Part shown: in pieces, positions 35,514 through 43,650 of the stretch | Position numbering within the stretch: position 1 is the stretch's first letter | Layout: each line of letters starts with the position of its first letter | Assembly: GCA_002423285.1 (NCBI GenBank) | Contig: DIVF01000052.1 | Span: 46,262-110,261, forward strand | From: Micavibrio sp. UBA6139 | GTDB lineage: Bacteria; Pseudomonadota; Alphaproteobacteria; Micavibrionales; Micavibrionaceae | Direction: 5' to 3' | DNA: 64,000 nt | The notes under the pieces: model-generated | What the model saw: only the letters and a program-made list of their open reading frames with translations | What the model was told of the DNA's origin: nothing | Databases searched by the model: none | Translations under genes and position numbers: made by a program

Positions 35514-36263
35514 CGCATTTAATTCCACAACCTGTTTATCCAAAAGTTCAAGATCTTGAATGCGTGACAAGCTGTGGTCGCCATCATCGACTAGATGAAT
35601 TTGCAAATCAGCGCCATCCAGACAATCGGCAATTTTTTGCGGGCGGTCGCCGGGAACGGCGTGGTCTTGTAATCCTTGCAACAGGCGCACCGGAATGGGC
35701 AGAACATGCCGCCCGTTCAACAGACACACACGGTTGCCCGATTCAATCATATCGCGGGTGATGATATAGGGGTGAGGGCTGTATTCATTGGGCATTTCAG
35801 CATAGCCACGCGAGACATAGCTTTCGCGCATCACATCATCAAACCCGTGGTCCAGCATATCGCGCGTGAAATCAGGCGCCGCTGCCACACCAATAAAACC
35901 AGCAACCCGGTCGGGGCGCGCCAAGGCCAGCAACAGGCCAATCCACCCGCCCATCGATGAGCCGACCAGAATAATCGGCCCGGTGGTCAGACGGTCAACA
36001 ATCGCCAAGGCATCATCGCGCCAGCTTTCAATCGTGCCCTGTTCAAACCGCCCGGCGGATTGACCATGACCACTATAATCGAAACGTAAATAAGCCTGAC
36101 CGCGTTCACGGCAACGTGCCTCCAGATACTGGGCCTTGGTGCCGGTCATGTCGGAACGAAACCCGCCTAAAAAGACAACCATCGGCAGCGCAGAATCCCC
36201 GGTTGTGCGGATATAGGCCAGCTGGGGTTGGTCATTACGGGTCAGGAATTTCACATCACTCAT
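35496..36263 (-). CDS. alpha/beta hydrolase
   Basis: A 255-residue alpha/beta-hydrolase close to the ABHD10 / prolyl-oligopeptidase-like thioesterase group. The oxyanion segment is VVFLGGFRSDMTGTKA (~27-42), the nucleophile elbow is LVGSSMGGW (Ser ~100) and the catalytic His is in DDGDHSLSR (~230). Substrates of this group include acyl-thioesters and glucuronide esters. The start at MSDVKF is chosen by family length; a longer frame adds 25 unrelated residues. The gene is divergent from the glycosyltransferase pair. Confidence 0.87.
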   Translation of the reverse strand: MSDVKFLTRNDQPQLAYIRTTGDSALPMVVFLGGFRSDMTGTKAQYLEARCRERGQAYLRFDYSGHGQSAGRFEQGTIESWRDDALAIVDRLTTGPIILVGSSMGGWIGLLLALARPDRVAGFIGVAAAPDFTRDMLDHGFDDVMRESYVSRGYAEMPNEYSPHPYIITRDMIESGNRVCLLNGRHVLPIPVRLLQGLQDHAVPGDRPQKIADCLDGADLQIHLVDDGDHSLSRIQDLELLDKQVVELNALLAFI

Positions 36264-36360
36264 GTTTTTATAGGCTTTTTCTTTGTTTTTTTGTTCGGGC
36301 GTCGGCGCAAGTGTGGTAAACCAGAGAGGTCTTTGCAACAGCGATTTTTAAAGAATCTCC

Positions 36361-37692
36361 ATGATTACAGATACTCTTATCCAAGGCCATAGCAAGGCCA
36401 TTCAACGATCATCACGCGCCGCGAATAAAACGCCGGTGATTATGCAGATCATTCCTGAACTCGGCCCCGGTGGTGCGGAACAAGGATGCATCGATATCGC
36501 CGCTGAATTGATGCAGGTCGGCGCACGCGCCATCATCGTGTCGAATGGCGGACCGCGCGTGAATGAATTATCGCGCTCCGGCGCCATGCATATTAACCTG
36601 CCCGTTCACAGCAAAAATCCGCTGGTGATGTGGAAAAATATTTCAGCCATTCGCCGTTTGATCCGTGAACATGATGTGGATATCGTCCACGCCCGCAGCC
36701 GTGCACCCGCGTGGAGCGCATGGCGTGCCTGCCGTGGATCGTCTGCGCGTTTCATGACCACCTGTCATGCCCCCTATAACATTCAAAATAACGCGAAGAA
36801 ATTCTATAATTCGTCCATTGCAAAAGGCGAGCGCGTCATCGCGATTTCTAACTATGTCGCGCAATATCTGATGGAAAATTTCGGGTTGGATGGGCGCACC
36901 ATTCGCACCATTCACCGTGGCATCGCGCTGGAAAAATTCCACCCAACGGCTGTATCCGCCGAGCGCATGATTAAGTTGACGCAGGAATGGCGTTTGCCGG
37001 ATGGCGCCAACATCATCATGCTGCCTGGCCGCCTGACACGGTGGAAGGGACATCTGGTTCTGATCGAAGCGATGCAAAAATTAGCGCGCCAGGATGTCTT
37101 TTGCGTTTTGATCGGGTCCGATCAGGGCCGCACCGAATACACAGAAGAACTGGGCGAAGCCATTCGCAGCCGCGGATTAGAGGGGCGCGTGCGCATTGTT
37201 GATCACTGCAACGACATGCCATCGGCCTATATGCTGGCAAATGTTGTGGTTTCGGCCTCCACCGACCCGGAAGGGTTTGGCCGCATTCCGATTGAAGGCC
37301 AAGCGATGGGCAGACCCGTCATCGCCACAGATCACGGCGGGGCGCGTGAAACCATTCGCCGCGGTGAAACCGGCTGGTTGATCCCACCAAATGATGCCGA
37401 TGCACTGGCCAAAGCGATTGCTGAGGCACTGGCCCTGACGCCAAACCAGCGCGCGGTTCTGGCAACACGCGCCATGGCCCATATCGCGGAAAACTTCACC
37501 CGTGAAAAAATGGCTTATGAAACACTGAACGTCTATGCGGAATTATTGGAAGCCAAAAAATCAGGCCGTGATTTAAGTGTTCGCACCACCGGCACAGGAC
37601 CGCTGGGCGGATCATCACCAGCAATTCCGTCTGATAAGGCCGCGCCCGAGACGCCAGATGAGAAATCAGCTGAAAAATCAGCTGCAGAATAG
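36361..37692 (+). CDS. GT4 family glycosyltransferase
   Basis: A 443-residue glycosyltransferase family 4 (GT-B fold) protein. The acceptor-side motif PELGPGGAEQGCIDIAAEL is at the N-terminus, the linker MLPGRLTRWKGHLVLIEAM at ~220, and the donor-binding E-x7-E segment ASTDPEGFGRIPIEGQAMG at ~300. A ~35-residue Ser/Pro/Ala/Lys tail is dispensable-looking. The next gene, a GT9 glycosyltransferase, begins five bases after the stop, so both likely work on lipopolysaccharide core or another surface glycan. Confidence 0.92.
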   Translation: MITDTLIQGHSKAIQRSSRAANKTPVIMQIIPELGPGGAEQGCIDIAAELMQVGARAIIVSNGGPRVNELSRSGAMHINLPVHSKNPLVMWKNISAIRRLIREHDVDIVHARSRAPAWSAWRACRGSSARFMTTCHAPYNIQNNAKKFYNSSIAKGERVIAISNYVAQYLMENFGLDGRTIRTIHRGIALEKFHPTAVSAERMIKLTQEWRLPDGANIIMLPGRLTRWKGHLVLIEAMQKLARQDVFCVLIGSDQGRTEYTEELGEAIRSRGLEGRVRIVDHCNDMPSAYMLANVVVSASTDPEGFGRIPIEGQAMGRPVIATDHGGARETIRRGETGWLIPPNDADALAKAIAEALALTPNQRAVLATRAMAHIAENFTREKMAYETLNVYAELLEAKKSGRDLSVRTTGTGPLGGSSPAIPSDKAAPETPDEKSAEKSAAE

Positions 37693-37697
37693 AAAAA

Positions 37698-38684
37698 ATG
37701 CCAAACGCCGCACAGCAAAATATCCTTGTTATCAAGCTGGGTGCGTTTGGCGATTTTATTCAAGCCTTAGGGCCGATGGCCGCCATCCGCCGCCACCATC
37801 CTGATGCCCACGTCACCCTGCTGACCACAGCACCTTTTGTTACAATTGCCCGTGAATCGCATTATTTTGATCAGATCTGGCTGGATGAGCGCCCGAAGCT
37901 GGCAGCGCCGCATAAAATTCTGGCGCTGTCGAAAAAATTGCGCGGCGGGAATTTTACCCGCGTTTATGATTTACAAAACAATGACCGCACCACATTTTAT
38001 TTGCGCCTGTTTTCTCTCAATCCGTTTGTAAAAAATAAAGTTCCCGAATGGGTTGGGGCCGCACCCGGCGCATCGCATCGCAATACCTCACCAGACCGCA
38101 TCGCGGGGCACGCTTTTGACGGGCATGTGCAAACCTTGGCACTGGGGGGGGTGACAGATGTGCATGTTGATACGCTGGACTGGGTCAGCGCAGATATTGC
38201 GTCGTTTAAATTACCGCATCCCTATGTTCTGATTGTTCCGGGCAGTACGCCGGGGCGGCCTGAAAAGCGATGGCCCGCTGCGCAATATGGCGCATTGGCC
38301 CGGCACTTATACGGCTGGGGCTACACCCCTGTGATCACCGGGACACTGGGTGAGACCGCCTTGGCCGAACAAATTCAAACCCATTGCCCACAGGCCATCA
38401 ATTTATGCGGGCAGACATCAATGATGGATCTGGTCGGGTTGGCACGCGGCGGCGCCGGGGCCATTGGCAATGATACGGGACCGATGCATTTGATTGCACC
38501 GACAGGATGCCCATGCATTGTCATCTTTTCACGCCACAGCAATCCATTGCGCCATGCACCGCGCGGGGAACATGTTCGCTGTATCCAAAAAGATGATCTT
38601 AACGATTTGCGTGCGCAGGATGTTTTAGAGCAGATCAGCGGGCATGATTTCCGCCACAAGGGCCGCTGCGCTGAGGACGCATAA
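37698..38684 (+). CDS. GT9 family glycosyltransferase (heptosyltransferase-like)
   Basis: A 328-residue member of glycosyltransferase family 9, like the LPS heptosyltransferases WaaC/WaaF. The N-terminus ILVIKLGAFGDFIQALGPMAAIRRHHP is typical. The family also shows VLIVPGSTPGRPEKRWPAAQ (~178) and GAIGNDTGPMHLIAPTGCP (~255). It sits in one operon with the GT4 gene. Which sugar is transferred cannot be read; ADP-heptose is the common donor of the family. Confidence 0.92.
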   Translation: MPNAAQQNILVIKLGAFGDFIQALGPMAAIRRHHPDAHVTLLTTAPFVTIARESHYFDQIWLDERPKLAAPHKILALSKKLRGGNFTRVYDLQNNDRTTFYLRLFSLNPFVKNKVPEWVGAAPGASHRNTSPDRIAGHAFDGHVQTLALGGVTDVHVDTLDWVSADIASFKLPHPYVLIVPGSTPGRPEKRWPAAQYGALARHLYGWGYTPVITGTLGETALAEQIQTHCPQAINLCGQTSMMDLVGLARGGAGAIGNDTGPMHLIAPTGCPCIVIFSRHSNPLRHAPRGEHVRCIQKDDLNDLRAQDVLEQISGHDFRHKGRCAEDA

Positions 38685-38693
38685 ATTTTGCAA

Positions 38694-39035
38694 TTACATA
38701 GGGGGAATCGGCGATTTCATCTGCACGGAAAGCGGCAGATCATTCGGCGAATAGATGTCATACAAACAAGACAATACCGCCTTGGCCGCACGATCATTCA
38801 TAGAGTAGTAGATTGTTTGCGCATCGCGGCGCGTATTGACAAGACCATCACGGCGCAAACGTGCAAGGTGCTGTGACAAAGCGGACTGACTCAGCCCAAC
38901 AATGGTTTCCAATTCGCCGACATTCTTCTCACCTTGATATAATGCGCAGATGATTTTCAAGCGCCTTTCATTCGAAAGGGCCTTCAGAAGATTGACGGCA
39001 ACATCAATATTGCGTTCAACTTCCTTCACGTCCAT
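38694..39035 (-). CDS. ArsR-family repressor, BigR/SqrR-like
   Basis: A 113-residue winged-helix repressor. The recognition helix region VGLSQSALSQHLARLRRDGLVNTRRDAQTIYYS is close to the BigR/SqrR persulfide-sensing subgroup. In BigR two cysteines 66 residues apart act as the sensor. Here Cys30 (LKIIC) matches the first, but the residue 66 positions later is Ser96 (YDIYSP), while another Cys sits at 90. There is no classical metal-binding CxC. It may therefore sense differently. It is convergent with the GT operon; the 244 bases upstream (39036-39279) contain its promoter, and I see no sulfur gene nearby. Confidence 0.9.
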   Translation of the reverse strand: MDVKEVERNIDVAVNLLKALSNERRLKIICALYQGEKNVGELETIVGLSQSALSQHLARLRRDGLVNTRRDAQTIYYSMNDRAAKAVLSCLYDIYSPNDLPLSVQMKSPIPPM

Positions 39036-39279
39036 TATTTCGCCACCACCATCCGCGTTTAAAAAAAATTACAGGTTCAGGCATTTCCCTGAACCGACAA
39101 ATATCAATTTTTAAAAAGAAAAAGGCTCATGCGGGTTTTATTATTATAAACCTATGGGAAAAGTGCCGCTACTGTTTCGCCGGAGGCCTTTGTTTTTTTA
39201 TAAGAAAAAAACAATATACGCACTGAAACTGTATGTAGATTACCGATTTTGCCCCCGCAAGAGAAGAGGGATTCGTAAA

Positions 39280-40056
39280 TTAATTGCGCAAAGTTGATTT
39301 TTTAGGAAGTTTTGTCAGAATCAAGTCGCAAAGCCAAGGCGGACACAACCCGATCAGGCCCGCCAAACCATAGGTCGGCCATGGGTAGGCGATTCGCCCC
39401 TCTCCACGGGCCAAACGGCGTACCATAATCGTTGCTGCCTTTTCCGCAGACATCAGAAACGGCATGGGGTAGTCATTCCCGGCTGTCATGCGGCTGACTA
39501 CGAAGCCGGGGCAAATAATGCTAACGCACACGCCACTGCCAATCAGACTGCCGCGCAAGCCTTCGCCATACATACGTATGGCAGCCTTAGACGCGCTATA
39601 GGCCGGTGCGGTCGGCCAGCCGGTAAAGGATACCAGCGACGCCATCAGGGCGATCTGTCCGCGTTTTCGCGCCTGCATCCGGGGAAGGATCGGCCAGATG
39701 GTGTTAAACACACCCGTGACATTCACATCAAAAATGGCCCGGACCTGTTCTTCAACTTCACTGTCGGGGCCACCCGTGCCACCAGAAATTCCGGCATTCG
39801 CAATCACAAGATCAATGGGATGTGCGTCATCAAATGAGTGCAACCAGATGCGCAGCGCATCGCGGTCGGTGACATCGATCAATGTTTTTTCAACCGTAGC
39901 CCCAAGGCTCACACAAGCCAACGCCACCGCATCAAGGCGGGCATCATCACGCCCCGTTAACCCCAACACCACGCCCGGCGCGGCATAGCGAAGGGCTAAG
40001 GCTTCACCCAGACCGCTGGATGCGCCCGTAATGACGATGTTTTTTGGATTAAGCAT
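39280..40056 (-). CDS. short-chain dehydrogenase/reductase
   Basis: A 258-residue classical SDR. The cofactor motif is IVITGASSGLGEALALRY (residues 6-23), NAGISGG is near 88, and the catalytic Tyr/Lys pair is in YSASKAA (~154-160). The C-terminal ~30 residues are hydrophobic and may anchor it to the membrane. The start ATG 40056 overlaps the stop of the upstream cytidylate-kinase-like gene by eight bases, so they are translationally coupled. Substrate unknown. Confidence 0.9.
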   Translation of the reverse strand: MLNPKNIVITGASSGLGEALALRYAAPGVVLGLTGRDDARLDAVALACVSLGATVEKTLIDVTDRDALRIWLHSFDDAHPIDLVIANAGISGGTGGPDSEVEEQVRAIFDVNVTGVFNTIWPILPRMQARKRGQIALMASLVSFTGWPTAPAYSASKAAIRMYGEGLRGSLIGSGVCVSIICPGFVVSRMTAGNDYPMPFLMSAEKAATIMVRRLARGEGRIAYPWPTYGLAGLIGLCPPWLCDLILTKLPKKSTLRN

Positions 40057-40621
40057 TGCGGTGTTTTTTATACGCTTCAAAAGCTTCTTCAAAGGCATGG
40101 GTAATGTCCTTTGGGGCCTTATGTGATGTATTGATGACCAGATCAAAATTGCTCTCATCCCCAATATCAACACCGTAGAGGGATTTGTAACGCAAAATCT
40201 CGCTCTTCTTCCGACGGGCGACCTCTTCAACGGCCTGTTCCAGCGTGTCAAATTTTTCGCGTAAATCGGCGGTGTCTTTGAAAATGCGCTCAACGGCGAC
40301 ATCGGGGTCCACGGTCAGGCGGACTTTCAATGTGTCCTGTACGAAATGCCATGCCATGCGGGAATCAAGCACCAAACTTTCGGCGGTGTCATTAAGGCTG
40401 ACCAGATAATCATCAACCTTGGCATCAATTTCAGCTTGTTTCTCGGCCAGCTCGTTCAACGCCGTGACCGAAATGCCCATATCGGCGGCGGTCTGGCGGA
40501 AGATATTCCCAGTGGTGATCAGGCGAAAGCCCGTGCGGTCAGCGACAGCGCGCGCAAAGGTGCTTTTCCCGCTTCCGGGATCGCCTGTGACTGTGATGCG
40601 ATAAAATTCTGTGCCTGACAT
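40049..40621 (-). CDS. cytidylate kinase-like P-loop protein
   Basis: A 190-residue nucleoside monophosphate kinase of the AAA/cytidylate-kinase-like (archaeal-type Cmk) group. The P-loop is VTGDPGSGKSTFARAVAD (~11-28). Then come GFRLITTGNIFRQTA, the LVLDSRMAWHF segment (~82) and a basic lid KKSEILRYKSLYG (~138). Classical bacterial Cmk is ~225 residues; this shorter type usually accompanies rather than replaces it. It lies in the surA-rsmA operon, 31 bases after rsmA, and overlaps the SDR gene. Confidence 0.85.
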   Translation of the reverse strand: MSGTEFYRITVTGDPGSGKSTFARAVADRTGFRLITTGNIFRQTAADMGISVTALNELAEKQAEIDAKVDDYLVSLNDTAESLVLDSRMAWHFVQDTLKVRLTVDPDVAVERIFKDTADLREKFDTLEQAVEEVARRKKSEILRYKSLYGVDIGDESNFDLVINTSHKAPKDITHAFEEAFEAYKKHRNA

Positions 40622-40652
40622 GGTATTTTCTTATGGGGATCGGGGCGGCGGG

Positions 40653-41537
40653 TCAAGGGTCAAGGGGCAAGGAAAGACGAATAAAATCATCAATCCCCAA
40701 TTGTTCCGCCCGAAGCGACCCATCGACATTGGCCTTTTCCAGCAAGCCGGGCATGGATTTCAGACAGGATTTCAACATCTTACGGCGCTGGCCAAAGGCC
40801 GCGGCTGTTAAGCGTTCCACACTGGTAAAGCGGGGTTGCGGCCCTGTTAAGGTTTTAGGACGCAGGCGCACAATGCTGGATGTCACCTTGGGCGGCGGGG
40901 TAAAGGCGGAGGGCGGTAAATCAAACACCCGGTCGGCATGGCACAACCACTGGCTGATCACACCCAGACGGCCAAAGGCCTTTTCCCCCGGCGGTTCGGC
41001 AATGCGCTCCGCCACTTCCTTTTGAAACATCAGGACCAGTATGTCATAGCAGCCCGGATGATTGCGTAGCTGTTCCAGCCAATTGGTCAAAAGTGGTGTC
41101 GCAATATTATAGGGCAGGTTCGCCACCACCACGCGCGGACCCGGAACAAGGGTCAAAAGATCAGTGTTCAGCGCATCACCCTGAATAACATTCAATCGCC
41201 CGGCAGCAGCATCGACCAACGATTGTAGCGCGGCCACAGCGCGTGGATCAAATTCGATGGCCGTGACCGACTTCGCGCCTGCCTGCAGCAAGCTGCGCGT
41301 CAGGCCGCCGGGGCCGGGGCCGATTTCAATGACGTTTTTATCGGTGAGGTCACCGGCCACACGGGCAATTTTATCGGTGATATTTAGATCAAGCAGGAAG
41401 TTCTGGCCGAATTTTTTTTCGGCGCGCAAATCATTGCGGGCAATAACATCACGCAAAGGCGGCAAGGCCTTAATCGCGTCATAACCGGGCAGGGCGGTGA
41501 TGTCGATTTTCAAATCAGCTTTGTTCAACTCAGACAC
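40653..41537 (-). CDS. rsmA: 16S rRNA dimethyladenosine transferase
   Basis: A 294-residue RsmA (KsgA), which dimethylates A1518 and A1519 of 16S rRNA late in 30S assembly. The signature is KKFGQNFLLDLNITDKIA (~41-58), SAM motif I EIGPGPGGLTRSLL (~72), and catalytic NLPYNIATPLL (~140). The GTG start at 41537 lies inside the end of surA (8-base overlap), indicating coupling. In many proteobacteria pdxA lies between surA and rsmA; here it is absent. Confidence 0.95.
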   Translation of the reverse strand: MSELNKADLKIDITALPGYDAIKALPPLRDVIARNDLRAEKKFGQNFLLDLNITDKIARVAGDLTDKNVIEIGPGPGGLTRSLLQAGAKSVTAIEFDPRAVAALQSLVDAAAGRLNVIQGDALNTDLLTLVPGPRVVVANLPYNIATPLLTNWLEQLRNHPGCYDILVLMFQKEVAERIAEPPGEKAFGRLGVISQWLCHADRVFDLPPSAFTPPPKVTSSIVRLRPKTLTGPQPRFTSVERLTAAAFGQRRKMLKSCLKSMPGLLEKANVDGSLRAEQLGIDDFIRLSLPLDP

Positions 41538-42513
41538 GGCGGTCCACGAAGGCTTCTGCTTTCAAATCCATCAAATGGCGGCGCTGGACGCGGTCGAGAC
41601 GTTCTGTACCGATCTGGTTCAAAATCTGTTCGCGGTCTGGAATGTTTTCGGCACTGACGGTACGTTTCCCGCGTAATAGCAAGATGTGATAACCGCTGAC
41701 ACTGCGCACAGGGTCGCTCAGATCGCCTTCTTTCATCCCAGCCACGACTTGATTGAGCGGATCAGGCAATTCGCCCTCTTGCACCCAACCCAGATCACCA
41801 CCGCGTGCGGCGGCAGCTTCTTGGGAAAATTGCTGCGCCACTTGCGGGAAGGGGGCGCGGCGCTCAGTAATCTCACGTGTTAAGCGCTGGGCCAGTGCTT
41901 GCACCTCAGCCTCTTCCTGTCCGGTATCAAGGGGCAGGAAAATCTGGGCGACTTGGTATTGTTGTTTGCCGATACTGGCTTCAAGGAAGCGTTGACGCTC
42001 ATCAATATCACTTTCCGACACGTCCACTTGTTTGCGCAATTTACGCTGAACCACGCGACCCCACGCCAATTGTGCGCGAACCTGATTTTCAAGGGTGCGC
42101 ATGCGGATGCCATCATTTTGCAGCATGGCGCGGAAACGCTCCAGCTCCAGATTGTTGTTTTTCGCAATCGTGGTCAGGCCGCCATTGACCTCTTCGGGTG
42201 TGATGGTGATGTTGGCTTGCCGCGCTTCTTGCATCTGCAAGGATTCTTCGATCAACATGTTCAACACCTGATTTTTCAGGCGTTCTTGAATATCCGGTGT
42301 ATTGGGCATGCCCGAGGACACGATCATCAATTTCATCCGGTCATAGACATCAGACATGGTGATGGCGTCACTGTTCACGACAGCGGCGATGCCTTCGGCT
42401 TGCTGGCCTTTCGCTGCTTTCTTCGCAGGGGATTTTTCGCCTGCGGCATGGGCCAGCGGGGCACCCAATGTGATGCTGGCCAACAATACTGCCATCGCAA
42501 AATTACGGATCAT
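41530..42513 (-). CDS. surA: SurA-like periplasmic peptidyl-prolyl isomerase
   Basis: A 327-residue exported chaperone. Signal peptide residues 1-23 (MAVLLASITLGAPLAHA). A SurA N-terminal domain follows, with AAVVNSDAITMSDVYDRM. One parvulin (PPIC) domain lies at ~185-285, with GGDLGWVQEGELPDPLNQ and DPVRSVSGYHILLLRGKR. E. coli SurA has two parvulin domains; alphaproteobacterial versions often have one. It assists outer-membrane protein folding. It starts the surA-rsmA-kinase-SDR operon. Confidence 0.92.
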   Translation of the reverse strand: MIRNFAMAVLLASITLGAPLAHAAGEKSPAKKAAKGQQAEGIAAVVNSDAITMSDVYDRMKLMIVSSGMPNTPDIQERLKNQVLNMLIEESLQMQEARQANITITPEEVNGGLTTIAKNNNLELERFRAMLQNDGIRMRTLENQVRAQLAWGRVVQRKLRKQVDVSESDIDERQRFLEASIGKQQYQVAQIFLPLDTGQEEAEVQALAQRLTREITERRAPFPQVAQQFSQEAAAARGGDLGWVQEGELPDPLNQVVAGMKEGDLSDPVRSVSGYHILLLRGKRTVSAENIPDREQILNQIGTERLDRVQRRHLMDLKAEAFVDRRV

Positions 42514-42578
42514 ATTCTTTATCTTCCTTGTTTATTGCAGTCTTACTTATGCATCTTCCGTGGCAAAAGCGGCGAAAA

Positions 42579-43571
42579 TCAGGCCGTTTTGCTGTTCCCA
42601 AACCGCCCACCGGACCGGAAGCGCTCCATATAGCCCGGAACAATCTGACCCATGGCGGTGGCTTCAATCCCCAGTGCCGCAAGGCCGGTCGCGTTTTCAC
42701 TGACAACGGAGTCTGTTTTCAAGCTGGTCACTTGATCCGGCGTCAAAAGCGGACGCGGTGGGATCAATTGCAAAAATGCGGCATTCAATGTTGCAAGCGG
42801 AAAAGGCAACGGCAGCAAGCAGCGTGACTGCCCGGTCCAGCCGAAAATGCGCGTGTAAACATCGCGCATGGTAATCACTTCCGGACCGCCCAGTTCATAA
42901 ACACAGCCCAGCGGCGTATCCAGCCCACGCGGCGATAATGTCAAAACAGCCATGACCGCCTTGGCCACATCACCAACATAAACAGGCTGCAATTTTGTTT
43001 TGCCGCCGATCAATGGCAAAACAGGCAAGAACCGTGCAAGGCCCGCAAACATGTTAAAAAAGCCATCTTCCGGCCCAAAGATAACACCGGGGCGCAAAAT
43101 GGTCGCCGCCGGGAAGGCCGTCAGGACAGCGCGTTCGCCTTCCAGTTTCGTCTTGGCATAGCGGCTTTTTGCACGGTCAACGCCAAGAGCGGAAATATGA
43201 ACCAGACGCGCAGCACCCAAACGCGCCGCAGCAGAGGCAATCGATTGCGCCAGTTCAACATGGATGCGGCGGAAGGTGTTGCGGCGGCGTTCAAACAAAA
43301 TACCCACGCAGTTGATGATCACATCGGACCCTTCAACGGCGCGATCAATGCTGTCTTGATCTTGATAAAGGCAATGCACAGGAACGATCTGGCCCACTGT
43401 GCCGTAGGTGCGCAGGAAGTAAGCGGATTCAGGAATGCGTGTTGCGATTTTGACAATGTACCCGGCACGGGCCAGATCGCGGACGATATAGCGTCCCAAA
43501 AACCCGGTTCCACCGAAAATGGTTGCGATCTTTTGCGGGGCCATCATTGCTGTTGTCATCTGTTCACTCAA
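42579..43571 (-). CDS. NDUFA9-like NAD(P)-binding protein
   Basis: A 330-residue atypical SDR of the complex I NDUFA9 subunit family. N-terminal ATIFGGTGFLGRYIVRDLARAGY (~16-38) is the Rossmann motif. It also has VHISALGVDRAKSRYAKTKLEGE (~147, with the YxxxK-like YAKTK) and YVGDVAKAVMAVL (~205). In mitochondria this subunit binds NADPH; in alphaproteobacteria it is a free-standing relative common near housekeeping genes. Here it lies 65 bases upstream of surA on the same strand. Confidence 0.9.
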   Translation of the reverse strand: MSEQMTTAMMAPQKIATIFGGTGFLGRYIVRDLARAGYIVKIATRIPESAYFLRTYGTVGQIVPVHCLYQDQDSIDRAVEGSDVIINCVGILFERRRNTFRRIHVELAQSIASAAARLGAARLVHISALGVDRAKSRYAKTKLEGERAVLTAFPAATILRPGVIFGPEDGFFNMFAGLARFLPVLPLIGGKTKLQPVYVGDVAKAVMAVLTLSPRGLDTPLGCVYELGGPEVITMRDVYTRIFGWTGQSRCLLPLPFPLATLNAAFLQLIPPRPLLTPDQVTSLKTDSVVSENATGLAALGIEATAMGQIVPGYMERFRSGGRFGNSKTA

Positions 43572-43650
43572 AACCTGTTTTAATTAGCGAATATGGTATC
43601 TTATGGCGGGATAGGCCTTGCGTCTATCCCCCGTCTGAATGACCCCCAAC

